DNA of 64,000 nucleotides from Burkholderiaceae bacterium (GTDB lineage: Bacteria; Pseudomonadota; Gammaproteobacteria; Burkholderiales; Burkholderiaceae_D): contig JAOASL010000041.1 of assembly GCA_030158675.1 (NCBI GenBank), forward strand, positions 1 to 64,000, given 5' to 3'. Below, one piece after another: positions 18,248-26,383 of the stretch. The notes beneath the pieces are model-generated. The model was not told the origin of the DNA and ran no database searches. It was given only the letters and a program-made list of their open reading frames with translations. The translations under genes were made by a program, and so were the position numbers. Within the stretch, counting starts at the first letter, position 1; each line of letters starts with the position of its first letter.

Positions 18248-19843
18248 CTAGCCGACGTTCATCGCCAGCGACACTGCCTCGGCCGCGCGAATGCCGTCGA
18301 TCGCAGCGGACATGATGCCGCCCGCATAGCCGGCGCCTTCACCGGCCGGATACAAGCCACGTGTGTTCACGCTCTGGAAGTCGTCGCCACGGCGGATACG
18401 TACGGGCGACGACGTGCGAGTTTCGACCCCGGTCAGCACTGCATCTTTCAGTGCAAACCCCTGGATTTGTTTGTCGAAAGCGGGCAAGGCCTCGCGAATC
18501 GCTTCGATCGCGTACGGCGGCAGCGCAGTTGCAAGATCGCCAAGCTTCACGCCCGGCTTATAGGACGGCAACACGCTGCCAAATTCCCTGGACGGCCGGC
18601 CGGCAATAAAATCCCCCACCAGCTGGCCCGGCGCACTATAGTCGCCGCCGCCCAGTTCGAACGCACCTGACTCCAGTTCACGCTGGAGCGCAATGCCGGC
18701 CAACGGTCCGCCCGGAAAATCAGCTGGCGTGATGCCGACCACGATGCCGGCATTCGCATTGCGCTCATTGCGGGAATACTGACTCATGCCATTCGTGACC
18801 ACGCGCCCCGGCTCGGATGTCGCCGCAATGACCGTGCCGCCCGGGCACATGCAGAAGCTGTAAACGGACCGTCCGTTTTTAGCGTGGTGTACCAGCTTGT
18901 AATCGGCAGCACCCAGTATCGGATTGCCGGCGAATTGACCATAGCGCGCCCGATCGATGATGGACTGCGGATGCTCGATGCGGAACCCGACGGAGAACGG
19001 CTTGGCCTCCAGGTAGACGCCTGCATCATGCAGCATCTGGAAAGTGTCGCGCGCACTGTGACCGACAGCCATCACCGCATGGCCGGTCGCAATCATCTCG
19101 CCGTTAGACAAATGTACGCCGCGCAACTGGCCATCAGCGATGTCGAGTCCGTCTGCCTTGCACTCGAACAGAAATTCGCCGCCAAGTTCAACAATCGTCG
19201 CGCGCATCAGCTCGATCATCTTGACCAGCCGGAACGTGCCTATGTGCGGCTTGCTGACGTACAGAATCTCCTCAGGCGCGTCCGCCTTCACAAATTCCTG
19301 CAAGACCTTGCGGCTGTAGTGCTTCGGATCACTGACTTGGGTCCACAATTTGCCGTCTGAAAATGTGCCGGCGCCGCCTTCGCCAAACTGCACATTCGAT
19401 TCCGGGTCCAGCTTGCGCTGGCGCCACAGGCCGAAGGTGTCTTTGGTGCGTTCGCGCACGACCTTGCCACGCTCGATGATCAGTGGACGGAATCCGGCCT
19501 GCGCGAGGATCAGCGCGGCGAACAGGCCGCAGGGACCGAAGCCGATCACGACCGGCCGCGAACTCAGGCCTGCCGGTGCACGCGCGACGAACTTGTAGTC
19601 CATGTCCGGCGACGGCCCCACCTTCGGCAGACGCATCGCCAGTACCGAAGGCTCGTCGGCCAGCTCGACGTCGACTGTGTACACCAGTTGTATTGCGGAT
19701 TTCTTGCGTGCGTCGTAACCGCGCCGGAATACGGTCAGGCGGCGCAGATCCGTCGCCGGGATCCGGAGGCGCGCCAGCACCGCTTCGTTCAATGCGTGTT
19801 CGGGGTGATCCAGCGGAAGGATGATGTCAGTAATGCGCAGCAT
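18248..19843 (-). CDS. FAD-dependent dehydrogenase (COG2509 type)
   Basis: 531-aa flavoprotein. An N-terminal domain (MLRITDIILPLDHPEHAL...) precedes the dinucleotide-binding segment VVIGFGPCGLFAALILAQAGF with acidic IIERGK at its end. Further hallmarks are GEGGAGTFSDGKLWT and the C-terminal GLYPAGEGAGYAGGI. These match the uncharacterised FAD-dependent dehydrogenase family often named after its domain only. ATG at 19843 is taken over an upstream in-frame start at 19897 because the conserved N-terminus begins there. The substrate and electron acceptor are unknown. It is cytoplasmic. Confidence 0.9.
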   Translation of the reverse strand: MLRITDIILPLDHPEHALNEAVLARLRIPATDLRRLTVFRRGYDARKKSAIQLVYTVDVELADEPSVLAMRLPKVGPSPDMDYKFVARAPAGLSSRPVVIGFGPCGLFAALILAQAGFRPLIIERGKVVRERTKDTFGLWRQRKLDPESNVQFGEGGAGTFSDGKLWTQVSDPKHYSRKVLQEFVKADAPEEILYVSKPHIGTFRLVKMIELMRATIVELGGEFLFECKADGLDIADGQLRGVHLSNGEMIATGHAVMAVGHSARDTFQMLHDAGVYLEAKPFSVGFRIEHPQSIIDRARYGQFAGNPILGAADYKLVHHAKNGRSVYSFCMCPGGTVIAATSEPGRVVTNGMSQYSRNERNANAGIVVGITPADFPGGPLAGIALQRELESGAFELGGGDYSAPGQLVGDFIAGRPSREFGSVLPSYKPGVKLGDLATALPPYAIEAIREALPAFDKQIQGFALKDAVLTGVETRTSSPVRIRRGDDFQSVNTRGLYPAGEGAGYAGGIMSAAIDGIRAAEAVSLAMNVG

Positions 19844-19966
19844 GCGGATGAACTCAGGAGAGTGTGGGGCGGGCCACGCGCACATGAGTGCGCGCAAGCC
19901 CTGCAGGAAGCCACTATTTTACCCAATGCCCCACGGCCGGCGCGCCGATGTCAGCGCCGGCGCCAC

Positions 19967-20713
19967 TTACTTACCTGTGTCCGACGCGCCGGATTGGGAC
20001 TTACTGCGTCCGGAAGATGTGCCCTGCGTGTCTGCGCCGGAAGACTCCTTGCCGGCACCGCTCTTGCCCTCCGAAGTCGACTTCAGGTTGCGCGTCGTCT
20101 CCTTTGCCATCTGCTGGTGGGTCTCGACCGTGGCGACCGCCTTGCTTGCGTAATTCTTCAGGTCGGTATCCTCGGCCCGGCTTGCCGCACGCTGTAGCAG
20201 TCGATGGGTCTCCTTGTGCGAACGATCACCCGCCTGTTGCATGTATTGCCGATCGAATTTGTCACCGGACAGTGCCTGTAATTTTTTCTCCTGCGCCATC
20301 TGCTCGCGATTTGGCTCGGTCGGCAGCGTGATGCCTTTCGATTGCGCCAGTTGCTTCAGGTCGTCTAAGGACTTGGAATGGTCGTCGACCATCTTTTTCG
20401 CGAAGCTCTTCACTTCATCACTGGAGGCCTTGTCCTGCGCGAGCTTGCCCGCGTTGATTTCAGCCAGATGGGACTCCGCGATCTGTTTAACCATCTTCTC
20501 ATCGCGATCGCTGATCTTCCCTGTCGAAGCACCCGCGGATTGCTGGGTGGCGGTTCCGCTGGATGCCCCCGACGAGCTTTCCTTGCTCTGGGTGGCGGAT
20601 GGTTTGTCGGTGCTTTCCTGCGGATGAACGGCCAGCGCATGCATAAGCAAAGACGCGCCGAACAGGCCGGACAGCAAAGCGAGGAAACCAGATTTCATTC
20701 GGGTAGTGGGCAT
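19967..20713 (-). CDS. Exported DUF4142 protein
   Basis: 248-aa protein with a signal peptide (SGFLALLSGLFGASLLMHALA), a Ser/Gly/Thr-rich linker (about 28-65), a helical DUF4142 domain (about 65-190) and a hydrophilic Ser/Lys-rich tail. The domain segments are KMVKQIAESHLAEINAGKLA and AKKMVDDHSKSLDDLKQLA. DUF4142 proteins are ferritin-like helical bundles of unknown function, often linked to envelope stress. ATG at 20713 has a clear AAGGAGAA site upstream. The tail ending in SGASDTGK is unusual in being low-complexity and probably disordered. Confidence 0.85.
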   Translation of the reverse strand: MPTTRMKSGFLALLSGLFGASLLMHALAVHPQESTDKPSATQSKESSSGASSGTATQQSAGASTGKISDRDEKMVKQIAESHLAEINAGKLAQDKASSDEVKSFAKKMVDDHSKSLDDLKQLAQSKGITLPTEPNREQMAQEKKLQALSGDKFDRQYMQQAGDRSHKETHRLLQRAASRAEDTDLKNYASKAVATVETHQQMAKETTRNLKSTSEGKSGAGKESSGADTQGTSSGRSKSQSGASDTGK

Positions 20714-21051
20714 GAAGTTTTCTCCTTGATCTGGGCAGACGCAACAGCGCCCGCAGGTTGGCACAAGCGCAGAGTCCATCGCAATTGACATGCCAGCTGG
20801 CGCGCCGCGCGATTACGTAGCTTCTGCGGGGGAACGGGCAAAAGATTCGCGCAGCGCCGGAAATAACTACACGCGCACGACACATGAGGCTGTCACCGCC
20901 AGCATCCTGCTTGTGCCTGCAGTCACTGGCGGGATATCATCAGGCGCTTTTTGTCCGCCGCCACGCAGTGGTCTCAGTTCGCTGCGAGTCGATGGCGACA
21001 GCACTCCGGCAAGACAGTCCCTAATCCATTGATCCAACCCGCAGGCATCCC
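20714..21051. other. Intergenic region between divergent DUF4142 and SET genes
   Basis: 338 bp without a supported gene. It should hold both divergent promoters. Open frames across it show no signal peptide or family motif. I see no strong inverted repeat. Confidence 0.5.
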
Positions 21052-21579
21052 ATGAAATCAGACAGCGTTCCCACTGCAGATCTGTTATCCGATACCCACA
21101 TCAAGGTCAGGCATTCGACAATTCACGGTAACGGCGTGTTCGCGACACGCAAGATTCCGGCCGGGGCGCGCGTCATCGAATACCAGGGCAAGCGCATCAC
21201 GGAGAAGCAGGCGGAGAAACGTTTCGGGCTCGATCCCGACAATCCGTTTCACACATTTTTCTTCAGCCTCGAGAACGGCAAGCTGATCGACGGTGGCGAC
21301 GAAGGCAATGACGCGCGATGGATCAACCATTCATGCGAGCCCAACTGTGAAGCGCAGGAAGACAAAGGTCGTGTGTTCATCCACGCGTTGCGCGACATCA
21401 CGCGCGGCGAGGAACTGAACTATGACTACGGCCTTGTGATCGACGAGAAGATGACCAAGGCGCTGAAGAAAGCCTATGAGTGCCGCTGCGGCCACCCAGG
21501 CTGCCGCGGGACAATGCTGGCAGTGAAGAAGAAATCGGCAAAAGCAAAGAAGCCAGCAAAAAAGCCGGCTTCAAAATGA
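21052..21579 (+). CDS. SET-domain protein-lysine methyltransferase
   Basis: 175-aa SAM-dependent lysine methyltransferase. The SET core runs about 15-130, with HGNGVFATRKIPAGARVIEY near the N-terminus, NHSCEPNC (92-99) forming the SAM-binding pseudoknot, and ELNYDYG (121-127) with the catalytic Tyr. A post-SET zinc segment CRCGHPGC follows (144-151). The last 20 residues are Lys/Ala/Pro-rich (KKSAKAKKPAKKPASK), resembling a histone-like tail. SET proteins occur sporadically in bacteria; the target could be a nucleoid or ribosomal protein. It is monocistronic and has its own terminator. Confidence 0.92.
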   Translation: MKSDSVPTADLLSDTHIKVRHSTIHGNGVFATRKIPAGARVIEYQGKRITEKQAEKRFGLDPDNPFHTFFFSLENGKLIDGGDEGNDARWINHSCEPNCEAQEDKGRVFIHALRDITRGEELNYDYGLVIDEKMTKALKKAYECRCGHPGCRGTMLAVKKKSAKAKKPAKKPASK

Positions 21580-21582
21580 CCA

Positions 21583-21612
21583 ACAGGGCGCCATGGCGCC
21601 CTGTCTGATTTT
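21583..21612 (+). terminator. Terminator with 22-bp perfect palindrome
   Basis: ACAGGGCGCC, AT and GGCGCCCTGT form a perfect 22-bp palindrome (21583-21604) directly after the SET gene stop, followed by a short T-rich stretch (GATTTTT). It also faces the convergent folE end. Confidence 0.6.
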
Positions 21613-21627
21613 TGACGCTGCCAGAAC

Positions 21628-22200
21628 TCAGCGGCCGAAGTCCTCACGCGCGAGATCAAGAAATTCGGTGCGCATTCCGAGATTGGTCTGCAGTTCGCCC
21701 AGCATGGCGGAGGTGACCGTCTCTTCGCCGGTGGTACGAATGCCGCGGCTCTCCATGCACAAATGACGGCAACGGATCACGACGCCGGTGGCGCGCGGCT
21801 CGAGAATTTCCATCAGCGCATTAGCGACTTGCATCGTCAGCCTTTCCTGTACCTGCAAGCGCTTGGTGAAGCACTCAACCAGACGCGTCAGCTTGGACAA
21901 GCCGACGATCTTGCCGTTTGGCAGATAGCCCACGGTAGCCTTGCCGAAAAACGGGGCGAGGTGGTGTTCACAATGGCTGTAGACAGGAATGTTGCGAACG
22001 ACGATCAGCTCGTTGTAATCCTCGGCGCCATCTTCGAACGCCTTCATGACAGAAGCCGGGTCCTGCTGGTAACCAGAGGTCCAGTGGGTCCAGGCCTTCG
22101 AGACACGCGCCGGCGTCTCGATCAGACCCGGGCGATCCGGATTCTCGCCTATGCTGCGCAAAAAACGGCGCCAGTCGTGCTCGGTGAATTCTTCGGACAT
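21628..22200 (-). CDS. folE: GTP cyclohydrolase I
   Basis: 190-aa FolE, which converts GTP to 7,8-dihydroneopterin triphosphate, the first step of folate synthesis. The zinc ligands are in SHCEHHLAPF (Cys and His) and CRHLCMESRG (second Cys). The GTP-binding stretch GLSKLTRLVECF is intact. N-terminal helices (MSEEFTEHDWRRFLRSIGEN) are typical, and the length is normal. It is convergent with the SET gene and divergent from the YVTN propeller gene, so no operon partner is apparent. Confidence 0.97.
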   Translation of the reverse strand: MSEEFTEHDWRRFLRSIGENPDRPGLIETPARVSKAWTHWTSGYQQDPASVMKAFEDGAEDYNELIVVRNIPVYSHCEHHLAPFFGKATVGYLPNGKIVGLSKLTRLVECFTKRLQVQERLTMQVANALMEILEPRATGVVIRCRHLCMESRGIRTTGEETVTSAMLGELQTNLGMRTEFLDLAREDFGR

Positions 22201-22477
22201 GGAATTCTTTCTATCTGGGGGGGACAGGGAGAACAGGCGACGGCTCAGATGGAAAACTTCGAGCCGGGGAGGCCCGCATCCGTGCCTGTATTTAATGTGG
22301 TCGTCATCCTACCCGAATTTCGAAATCCGTTTCAGAAGGCGCCATCCGCCACTCGGGCGCTTGTCTTCGGTTATCCTTTGCCGCTTGCAGTTAGATTCGG
22401 ATACCGACTGCAATGCTTGGCTGTTAAAGCCAATAAGCCATTGCGTTGAACACACCCTGGAGACATGGAGCATTGTC

Positions 22478-23422
22478 ATGCGCTTGAAATCACTGATCGC
22501 CACACTCGCCATCGGCGCGTTGCCCCTGGCTGCACTGGCCGCACCTTTCGCCTACGTCCCGAACGAAAAGACCGGCACGCTGTCGGTGATCGACACTGAA
22601 ACGGATCAAGTCGTTGCCGAAATCAAGGCCGGTGACAAGCCGCGCGGACTGGCGGCATCGGCGGATGGCAAAATTGTTTATGTCAGCGACCAGCCGCACA
22701 ATGCGCTGGTCATGGTCGATACTGCGGAGCGCAAGGTAATCGGCACGATCGAACTCGGCGAATCGCCCGAGGGTGTGTCCGCATCGCCCGACGGAAAATG
22801 GATCGCGGCGGCCTCCGAGATCAGCAACTCCGTGAACTTCATCGATGCAGCGACCGGCAAGAAAGCCTTTGCGGTCAAGACCAAGGGCAAAAATCCTGAG
22901 CACGCAGTATTTAGTCCGGACGGCAAGCTGATGTTCGTGTCAGCAGAGGAAGCCGACAGTGTGGACGTAATCGATGTGCAGCGCCGCCGGCAGGTAGCAT
23001 CGATCAAGGTGGGCGACCGCCCGCGTGGCATCGCATTCCGTCCGGATGGCAAGGTCGCCTATGTCGCCTGCGAAATCGCCAATTCGGTGTATGCGATCGA
23101 TGTGGCCAAGCGCTCGGTCATCAAGAAAATGACCACTGGCACCTTCTCGAATGGCGTGACGATGTCACCGGACGGCAGCCGTGTTTTCATCTCGAACGGC
23201 AAGGATGCGACCGTGTCGGCCGTTGACACATCGACCAATGAAGTCCTCGCCACCATCCCGGTAGGCAAGCGGCCGTGGAATATGGCCATCACGCCCGACG
23301 GCAAGAAGCTCTATGTGGCGAACGGCCGGTCCAATTCGGTTTCCGTGATCGACGCCATCGAACTCAAACCAATCACCGAAATAACCGTGGGTGAAATGCC
23401 TTGGGGCGTAGTTATAAAATAA
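22478..23422 (+). CDS. Periplasmic YVTN beta-propeller protein
   Basis: 314-aa exported protein made of seven-bladed propeller repeats. A signal peptide (MRLKSLIATLAIGALPLAALA) is followed by repeated units such as KIVYVSDQPHNALVMVDT, each beginning with a G(D/E)xPRG or SPDGK turn. This matches the propeller proteins associated with PQQ-dependent catabolism. It has no catalytic residues I can name and may be a scaffold or lactonase-like protein. ATG at 22478 was chosen because the signal peptide starts there. It opens the quinoprotein region and has its own terminator. Confidence 0.88.
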   Translation: MRLKSLIATLAIGALPLAALAAPFAYVPNEKTGTLSVIDTETDQVVAEIKAGDKPRGLAASADGKIVYVSDQPHNALVMVDTAERKVIGTIELGESPEGVSASPDGKWIAAASEISNSVNFIDAATGKKAFAVKTKGKNPEHAVFSPDGKLMFVSAEEADSVDVIDVQRRRQVASIKVGDRPRGIAFRPDGKVAYVACEIANSVYAIDVAKRSVIKKMTTGTFSNGVTMSPDGSRVFISNGKDATVSAVDTSTNEVLATIPVGKRPWNMAITPDGKKLYVANGRSNSVSVIDAIELKPITEITVGEMPWGVVIK

Positions 23423-23440
23423 ACATCATCCCAACCAAAG

Positions 23441-23477
23441 AAAAACGGCTGCGAATAATTAGTGCAGTCGTTTTTTT
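23441..23477 (+). terminator. Terminator after the YVTN propeller gene
   Basis: AAAAACGGCTGC and GCAGTCGTTTTT pair (one G:U) around an 11-nt loop, followed by TT. Located 20 bases after the stop. Confidence 0.88.
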
Positions 23478-23578
23478 ATTGCTTTTTGAAACACATGGGA
23501 TGCCCTGCACAAACCTTGTTCAGTTGAAAAAAATTCACTTGTAGGCAGTTATAACAGCAACCTATAGTCCAGAGCCCC

Positions 23579-23618
23579 AGTTGCAAAGTGGCACATCTTT
23601 CTTTATCTGAGTTGCAAA
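23579..23618 (+). promoter_or_regulatory. Direct repeats AGTTGCAAA upstream of the sorbosone dehydrogenase-like gene
   Basis: AGTTGCAAA occurs at 23579-23587 and 23610-23618, 31 bp apart, which is close to three helical turns. They overlap a weak promoter-like pair (TTGCAA at 23581-23586, TATCTG at 23604-23609). This may be an activator site. Confidence 0.35.
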
Positions 23619-23646
23619 AAAATCAATGGAAGAGTGCTTGGGTACA

Positions 23647-23660
23647 GGTGTTTCGACACC
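23647..23660 (+). promoter_or_regulatory. UUCG-loop hairpin in the leader
   Basis: GGTGT-TTCG-ACACC gives a 5-bp stem with the extra-stable UUCG tetraloop, followed by GTTTTG. It lies 34 bases before the TTG start. It could protect the messenger or act as a weak attenuator. Confidence 0.4.
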
Positions 23661-23693
23661 GTTTTGTCTATAAAAAACCAATCGGAGATTAAA

Positions 23694-24983
23694 TTGGCCA
23701 AATCCAACGTATTTGTGAAGAGCATTCTGGCATCCGCCATGCTGGCAGCTTTTGCAGCTCCCAGCTTCGCCGTCGACGAGAATCTGGAAAAGATTTCGGC
23801 GATGAAAGCCACGACTACTGCTATCGACATTCCGACGGTCGCACAGACCGGCAAGAACGCCGATAAGCTGAAGGACAACCTGAAGAAGATCAAGCTGCCG
23901 GACGGCTTCAAGATCGAACTCTACGCAGTGGTTCCGGATGCTCGCTATATGGCAGTTGCTCCGTCGACCAACATGTTGTTCGTCGGTACCCGCAAGACCA
24001 CCGTCTGGGCAGTTACCGACCGTAACGGTGACATGGTCGCTGACGAGGTCAAGCCTTTCGCTCCGTCGATCAAGTTCAAGAACCCGAACGGCGTCTGCTG
24101 GACCAAGGACGGCTTCCTGATCGTCGTCGAGTCGAACCGTGTGCTGAACTTCCCGGCTGCTGAGTACTTCTACGAAGGTCCGGACGTCGCCGTCATCACC
24201 GCCGTGCAACATGGCGGCCTGATCCCGGCTGAAGAAGAATCCTTCAACCACACCGGCCGTACCTGCAAGGTCGCTGACGACGGCAAGCTGTACGTCACCC
24301 TCGGCCAGCCGTACAACGTCCAGCCGAAAGACAAGATCGACCTGTACAACAAGACCGGTATCGGTGGCGTGGTCCGCCTGAACCCGTTCGACGGTTCGGG
24401 CAAGGAAGTGTATGCAATGGGCATGCGCAACCCGGCCGGTATGGACATCAACCCGAAAGACAAGACCATCTGGACCACCGACAACCAGGTTGACGGTCTG
24501 GGCGACGACGTTCCGCCGGGCGAACTGAACCGCATCACCAAGGCAGGCCAGCACTTCGGCTTCCCGTACTGGAACGGCAAGTTCAAAGTCGCAGGTTCGG
24601 GCGCAGCTCCGGAACTGAAAGACATGAAAGAGCCGGCTGGCGCGGTCTTCCCGCAAGTCGAGTTCCCGGCTCACCAGGCTCAGCTGGGCATGTCGTTCTA
24701 CACCGGCAAGGCGTTCCCGAAGAAGTATCAGGGCGGTATCTTCGTCGCATCGCATGGTTCGTGGAACCGCACGGTGCCGAGCGGCTACCTGCTCAACTAC
24801 GTGCCGCTGAACGCAGACGGCACCGCTGGCAAGGCTGAAGTGTTCGCCGACGGCTTCCTGGATCAGGAAACCAAGCGCGCACTCGGTCGCCCGGTCGATG
24901 TCGCCAACCTGCCGGACGGCTCGATTCTGGTGTCCGATGACTACGCTGGCGCGATCTATCGCATCAGCTACGTCGGCAACTAA
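23694..24983 (+). CDS. PQQ-dependent sorbosone dehydrogenase-like protein
   Basis: 429-aa exported six-bladed propeller of the soluble glucose/sorbosone dehydrogenase family. The start is TTG at 23694, preceded by CGGAGA, giving a signal peptide VKSILASAMLAAFAAPSFA. Conserved segments include NPNGVCWTKDGFLIVVES, GMRNPAGMDINPKDKTIW, HFGFPYWNG, and the C-terminal GRPVDVANLPDGSILVSDDY. Members bind PQQ and oxidise sugars or aldehydes in the periplasm. No upstream ATG fits the signal peptide. Codon use is highly biased (Arg nearly always CGT/CGC, Leu CTG), suggesting strong expression. Adjacent propeller, cytochrome and alcohol dehydrogenase genes suggest a shared chain. Confidence 0.87.
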   Translation: MAKSNVFVKSILASAMLAAFAAPSFAVDENLEKISAMKATTTAIDIPTVAQTGKNADKLKDNLKKIKLPDGFKIELYAVVPDARYMAVAPSTNMLFVGTRKTTVWAVTDRNGDMVADEVKPFAPSIKFKNPNGVCWTKDGFLIVVESNRVLNFPAAEYFYEGPDVAVITAVQHGGLIPAEEESFNHTGRTCKVADDGKLYVTLGQPYNVQPKDKIDLYNKTGIGGVVRLNPFDGSGKEVYAMGMRNPAGMDINPKDKTIWTTDNQVDGLGDDVPPGELNRITKAGQHFGFPYWNGKFKVAGSGAAPELKDMKEPAGAVFPQVEFPAHQAQLGMSFYTGKAFPKKYQGGIFVASHGSWNRTVPSGYLLNYVPLNADGTAGKAEVFADGFLDQETKRALGRPVDVANLPDGSILVSDDYAGAIYRISYVGN

Positions 24984-25031
24984 TCGCCGGCCGATCAACG
25001 CCGGGCCCCGTGCCCGGCAATGATCCTGAAG

Positions 25032-25069
25032 TCGCCTGCCTCGAGCGATCGCGGCAGGCGATTTTTTTT
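25032..25069 (+). terminator. Terminator after the sorbosone dehydrogenase-like gene
   Basis: TCGCCTGCC and GGCAGGCGA form a 9-bp perfect stem around a 12-nt loop, then eight T. Strong Rho-independent terminator. Confidence 0.92.
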
Positions 25070-25113
25070 CAGGTATAGTTCAAATCCCGCTTCATATTTT
25101 GTTTGAATTCACG

Positions 25114-25437
25114 ATGAAAACCGTCTCGCTTATTGCTGCCGGCCTGCTCTGCGCTAGCCTATCGACTTCCACCCTGTCTGCCGACCTGACTGCCGGCGCC
25201 AAAGCCGCCCAGAGCTGCATGATGTGCCATGGTGAAAATGGCCTGTCGAAGATGCCCGGCACACCATCCCTGGCTGGTCAGCCCGAAACTTACCTCATCA
25301 GTCAACTGCGCCAGTTCCGCGATGGCAAACGCCACAACGAGGTAATGAACGTGATCGCCAAGCCACTGTCGGATGCCGACATCGATAACGTTGCGGCTTA
25401 CTTCGCGCAGTTCGAGGTTGAGCTGAAAAGGCACTGA
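25114..25437 (+). CDS. Periplasmic c-type cytochrome, single haem
   Basis: 107-aa cytochrome. A signal peptide (MKTVSLIAAGLLCASLSTSTLSA) precedes one haem attachment site CMMCH at 35-39. GxPSLAGQPETYLISQL is typical of the cytochrome c4/c5-like class I fold, and a Met in the VMNVIAKPL region could be the axial ligand. It should carry electrons in the periplasm, plausibly from the adjacent PQQ dehydrogenases to the oxidase chain. ATG at 25114 is preferred over a TTG at 25099. It follows a strong terminator and precedes another, so it is monocistronic. Confidence 0.9.
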   Translation: MKTVSLIAAGLLCASLSTSTLSADLTAGAKAAQSCMMCHGENGLSKMPGTPSLAGQPETYLISQLRQFRDGKRHNEVMNVIAKPLSDADIDNVAAYFAQFEVELKRH

Positions 25438-25452
25438 TCTGCGGACGTTCCG

Positions 25453-25489
25453 ACACAAAAAAGCCTGCGTCACGCAGGCTTTTTTGTGT
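25453..25489. terminator. Bidirectional terminator, 17-bp arms
   Basis: ACACAAAAAAGCCTGCG, a 3-nt loop, and CGCAGGCTTTTTTGTGT are perfectly complementary. T-runs exist on both strands, so it ends both the cytochrome transcript and the opposing ankyrin transcript. Confidence 0.9.
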
Positions 25490-25503
25490 CCGGCGGCTTG
25501 GCA

Positions 25504-26157
25504 TTAGCGACTAGTCAGTGCTTTGCGCACCTCAAGATGACCGGTGTCACTCGCGATGTCGAGCGCAGTCTTGCCGCGGTTATCTTTCATCGCCGCATCG
25601 GCGCCGGCCTCAAGCAGGTATTTCACGGTATTGGTATGCCCTTGTCCTGCGGCCCACATCAGCACCGTCAGGTCATTCGCGTAACGTGCATTGACATCGA
25701 CGCCCGCTTTCAGCAAACGTGCGACTACTCCGGTATGCCCCTGCGCTGCCGCATAGAGGATCGCCGTTTTCTTCTGCTCGTCGATCGCGTGGACATCTAT
25801 ATGACGCTCGAGCAGCCGATCGACCAGCGCCAGATCGTCATTGAAAGCCGCAGCCATCAGCGGCGTATCTTTTGAGGTGTTTGCCAGCTTCGGATCGGCT
25901 CCGCGGTCAAGCAGGTAATTCGCGATGTCCCTCTTGCCGGACTTGATTGCCATCATCAGCAAACTGTCACCGGTGCGATTGCGCGAATTCAGGTTTGCAC
26001 CGCCGTGCTCGATCAGCTCTTTCACTTTAGCGAGGTTACCTGCACGAACAGCGGCAAGCGCTTGCGCGTGAGGATTATCAACCCCCTGCTGCGCTGCTGC
26101 TGCAGCGCAAAAAATCAAGGGAATAAAAAATATGACCATCTTATTGAGAAAATTCAT
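25504..26157 (-). CDS. Exported ankyrin-repeat protein
   Basis: 217-aa protein with a signal sequence (MNFLNKMVIFFIPLIFCAAAAA) and about five ankyrin repeats. Each repeat has the form GxTALxxAxxxGHxxVVxxLLxxGAD, for example KKTAILYAAAQGHTGVVARLL and NDLTVLMWAAGQGHTNTVKYLL. It should be periplasmic and act as a protein-binding scaffold. It is the only minus-strand gene inside the quinoprotein region and shares its upstream space with the PQQ alcohol dehydrogenase. Partner proteins are unknown. Confidence 0.87.
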   Translation of the reverse strand: MNFLNKMVIFFIPLIFCAAAAAQQGVDNPHAQALAAVRAGNLAKVKELIEHGGANLNSRNRTGDSLLMMAIKSGKRDIANYLLDRGADPKLANTSKDTPLMAAAFNDDLALVDRLLERHIDVHAIDEQKKTAILYAAAQGHTGVVARLLKAGVDVNARYANDLTVLMWAAGQGHTNTVKYLLEAGADAAMKDNRGKTALDIASDTGHLEVRKALTSR

Positions 26158-26223
26158 CTAAAAATCCTTGAAAGGTGTTCTTTCATATTGCCATAACGCG
26201 TAACAGGGACTAGGATCAGCGGG

Positions 26224-26250
26224 CGCAATAATACGGTCTTTTTTATTGCG
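26224..26250. promoter_or_regulatory. Inverted repeat CGCAATAA/TTATTGCG
   Basis: CGCAATAA (26224-26231) and TTATTGCG (26243-26250) are perfect 8-bp arms with an 11-bp spacer, in the 226-bp gap between the divergent ankyrin and PQQ dehydrogenase genes. A 19-bp centre spacing suits a dimeric regulator. Confidence 0.5.
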
Positions 26251-26288
26251 GTCAATAAGAAGCCCAGTGGCGACCGTAAACTGCGGTT

Positions 26289-26314
26289 GGTGCAGCACGA
26301 ATCTGACCTGCACC
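26289..26314. promoter_or_regulatory. Inverted repeat GGTGCAG/CTGCACC
   Basis: Perfect 7-bp arms GGTGCAG (26289-26295) and CTGCACC (26308-26314) with a 12-bp spacer, about 70 bp before the PQQ dehydrogenase ATG. A candidate operator in the divergent promoter region. Confidence 0.45.
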
Positions 26315-26383
26315 GGGCGACCGAAGCGAACCGGAAGAGTTCGCTGGGCATAAGAAAGTGAAATCCACCAAGAGAGGAAGCAA

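Noticed and set aside
23562-24998. Minus-strand open frame opposite the sorbosone dehydrogenase-like gene
   Set aside because: Shadow of a highly biased, family-matching plus-strand gene; no homology seen.
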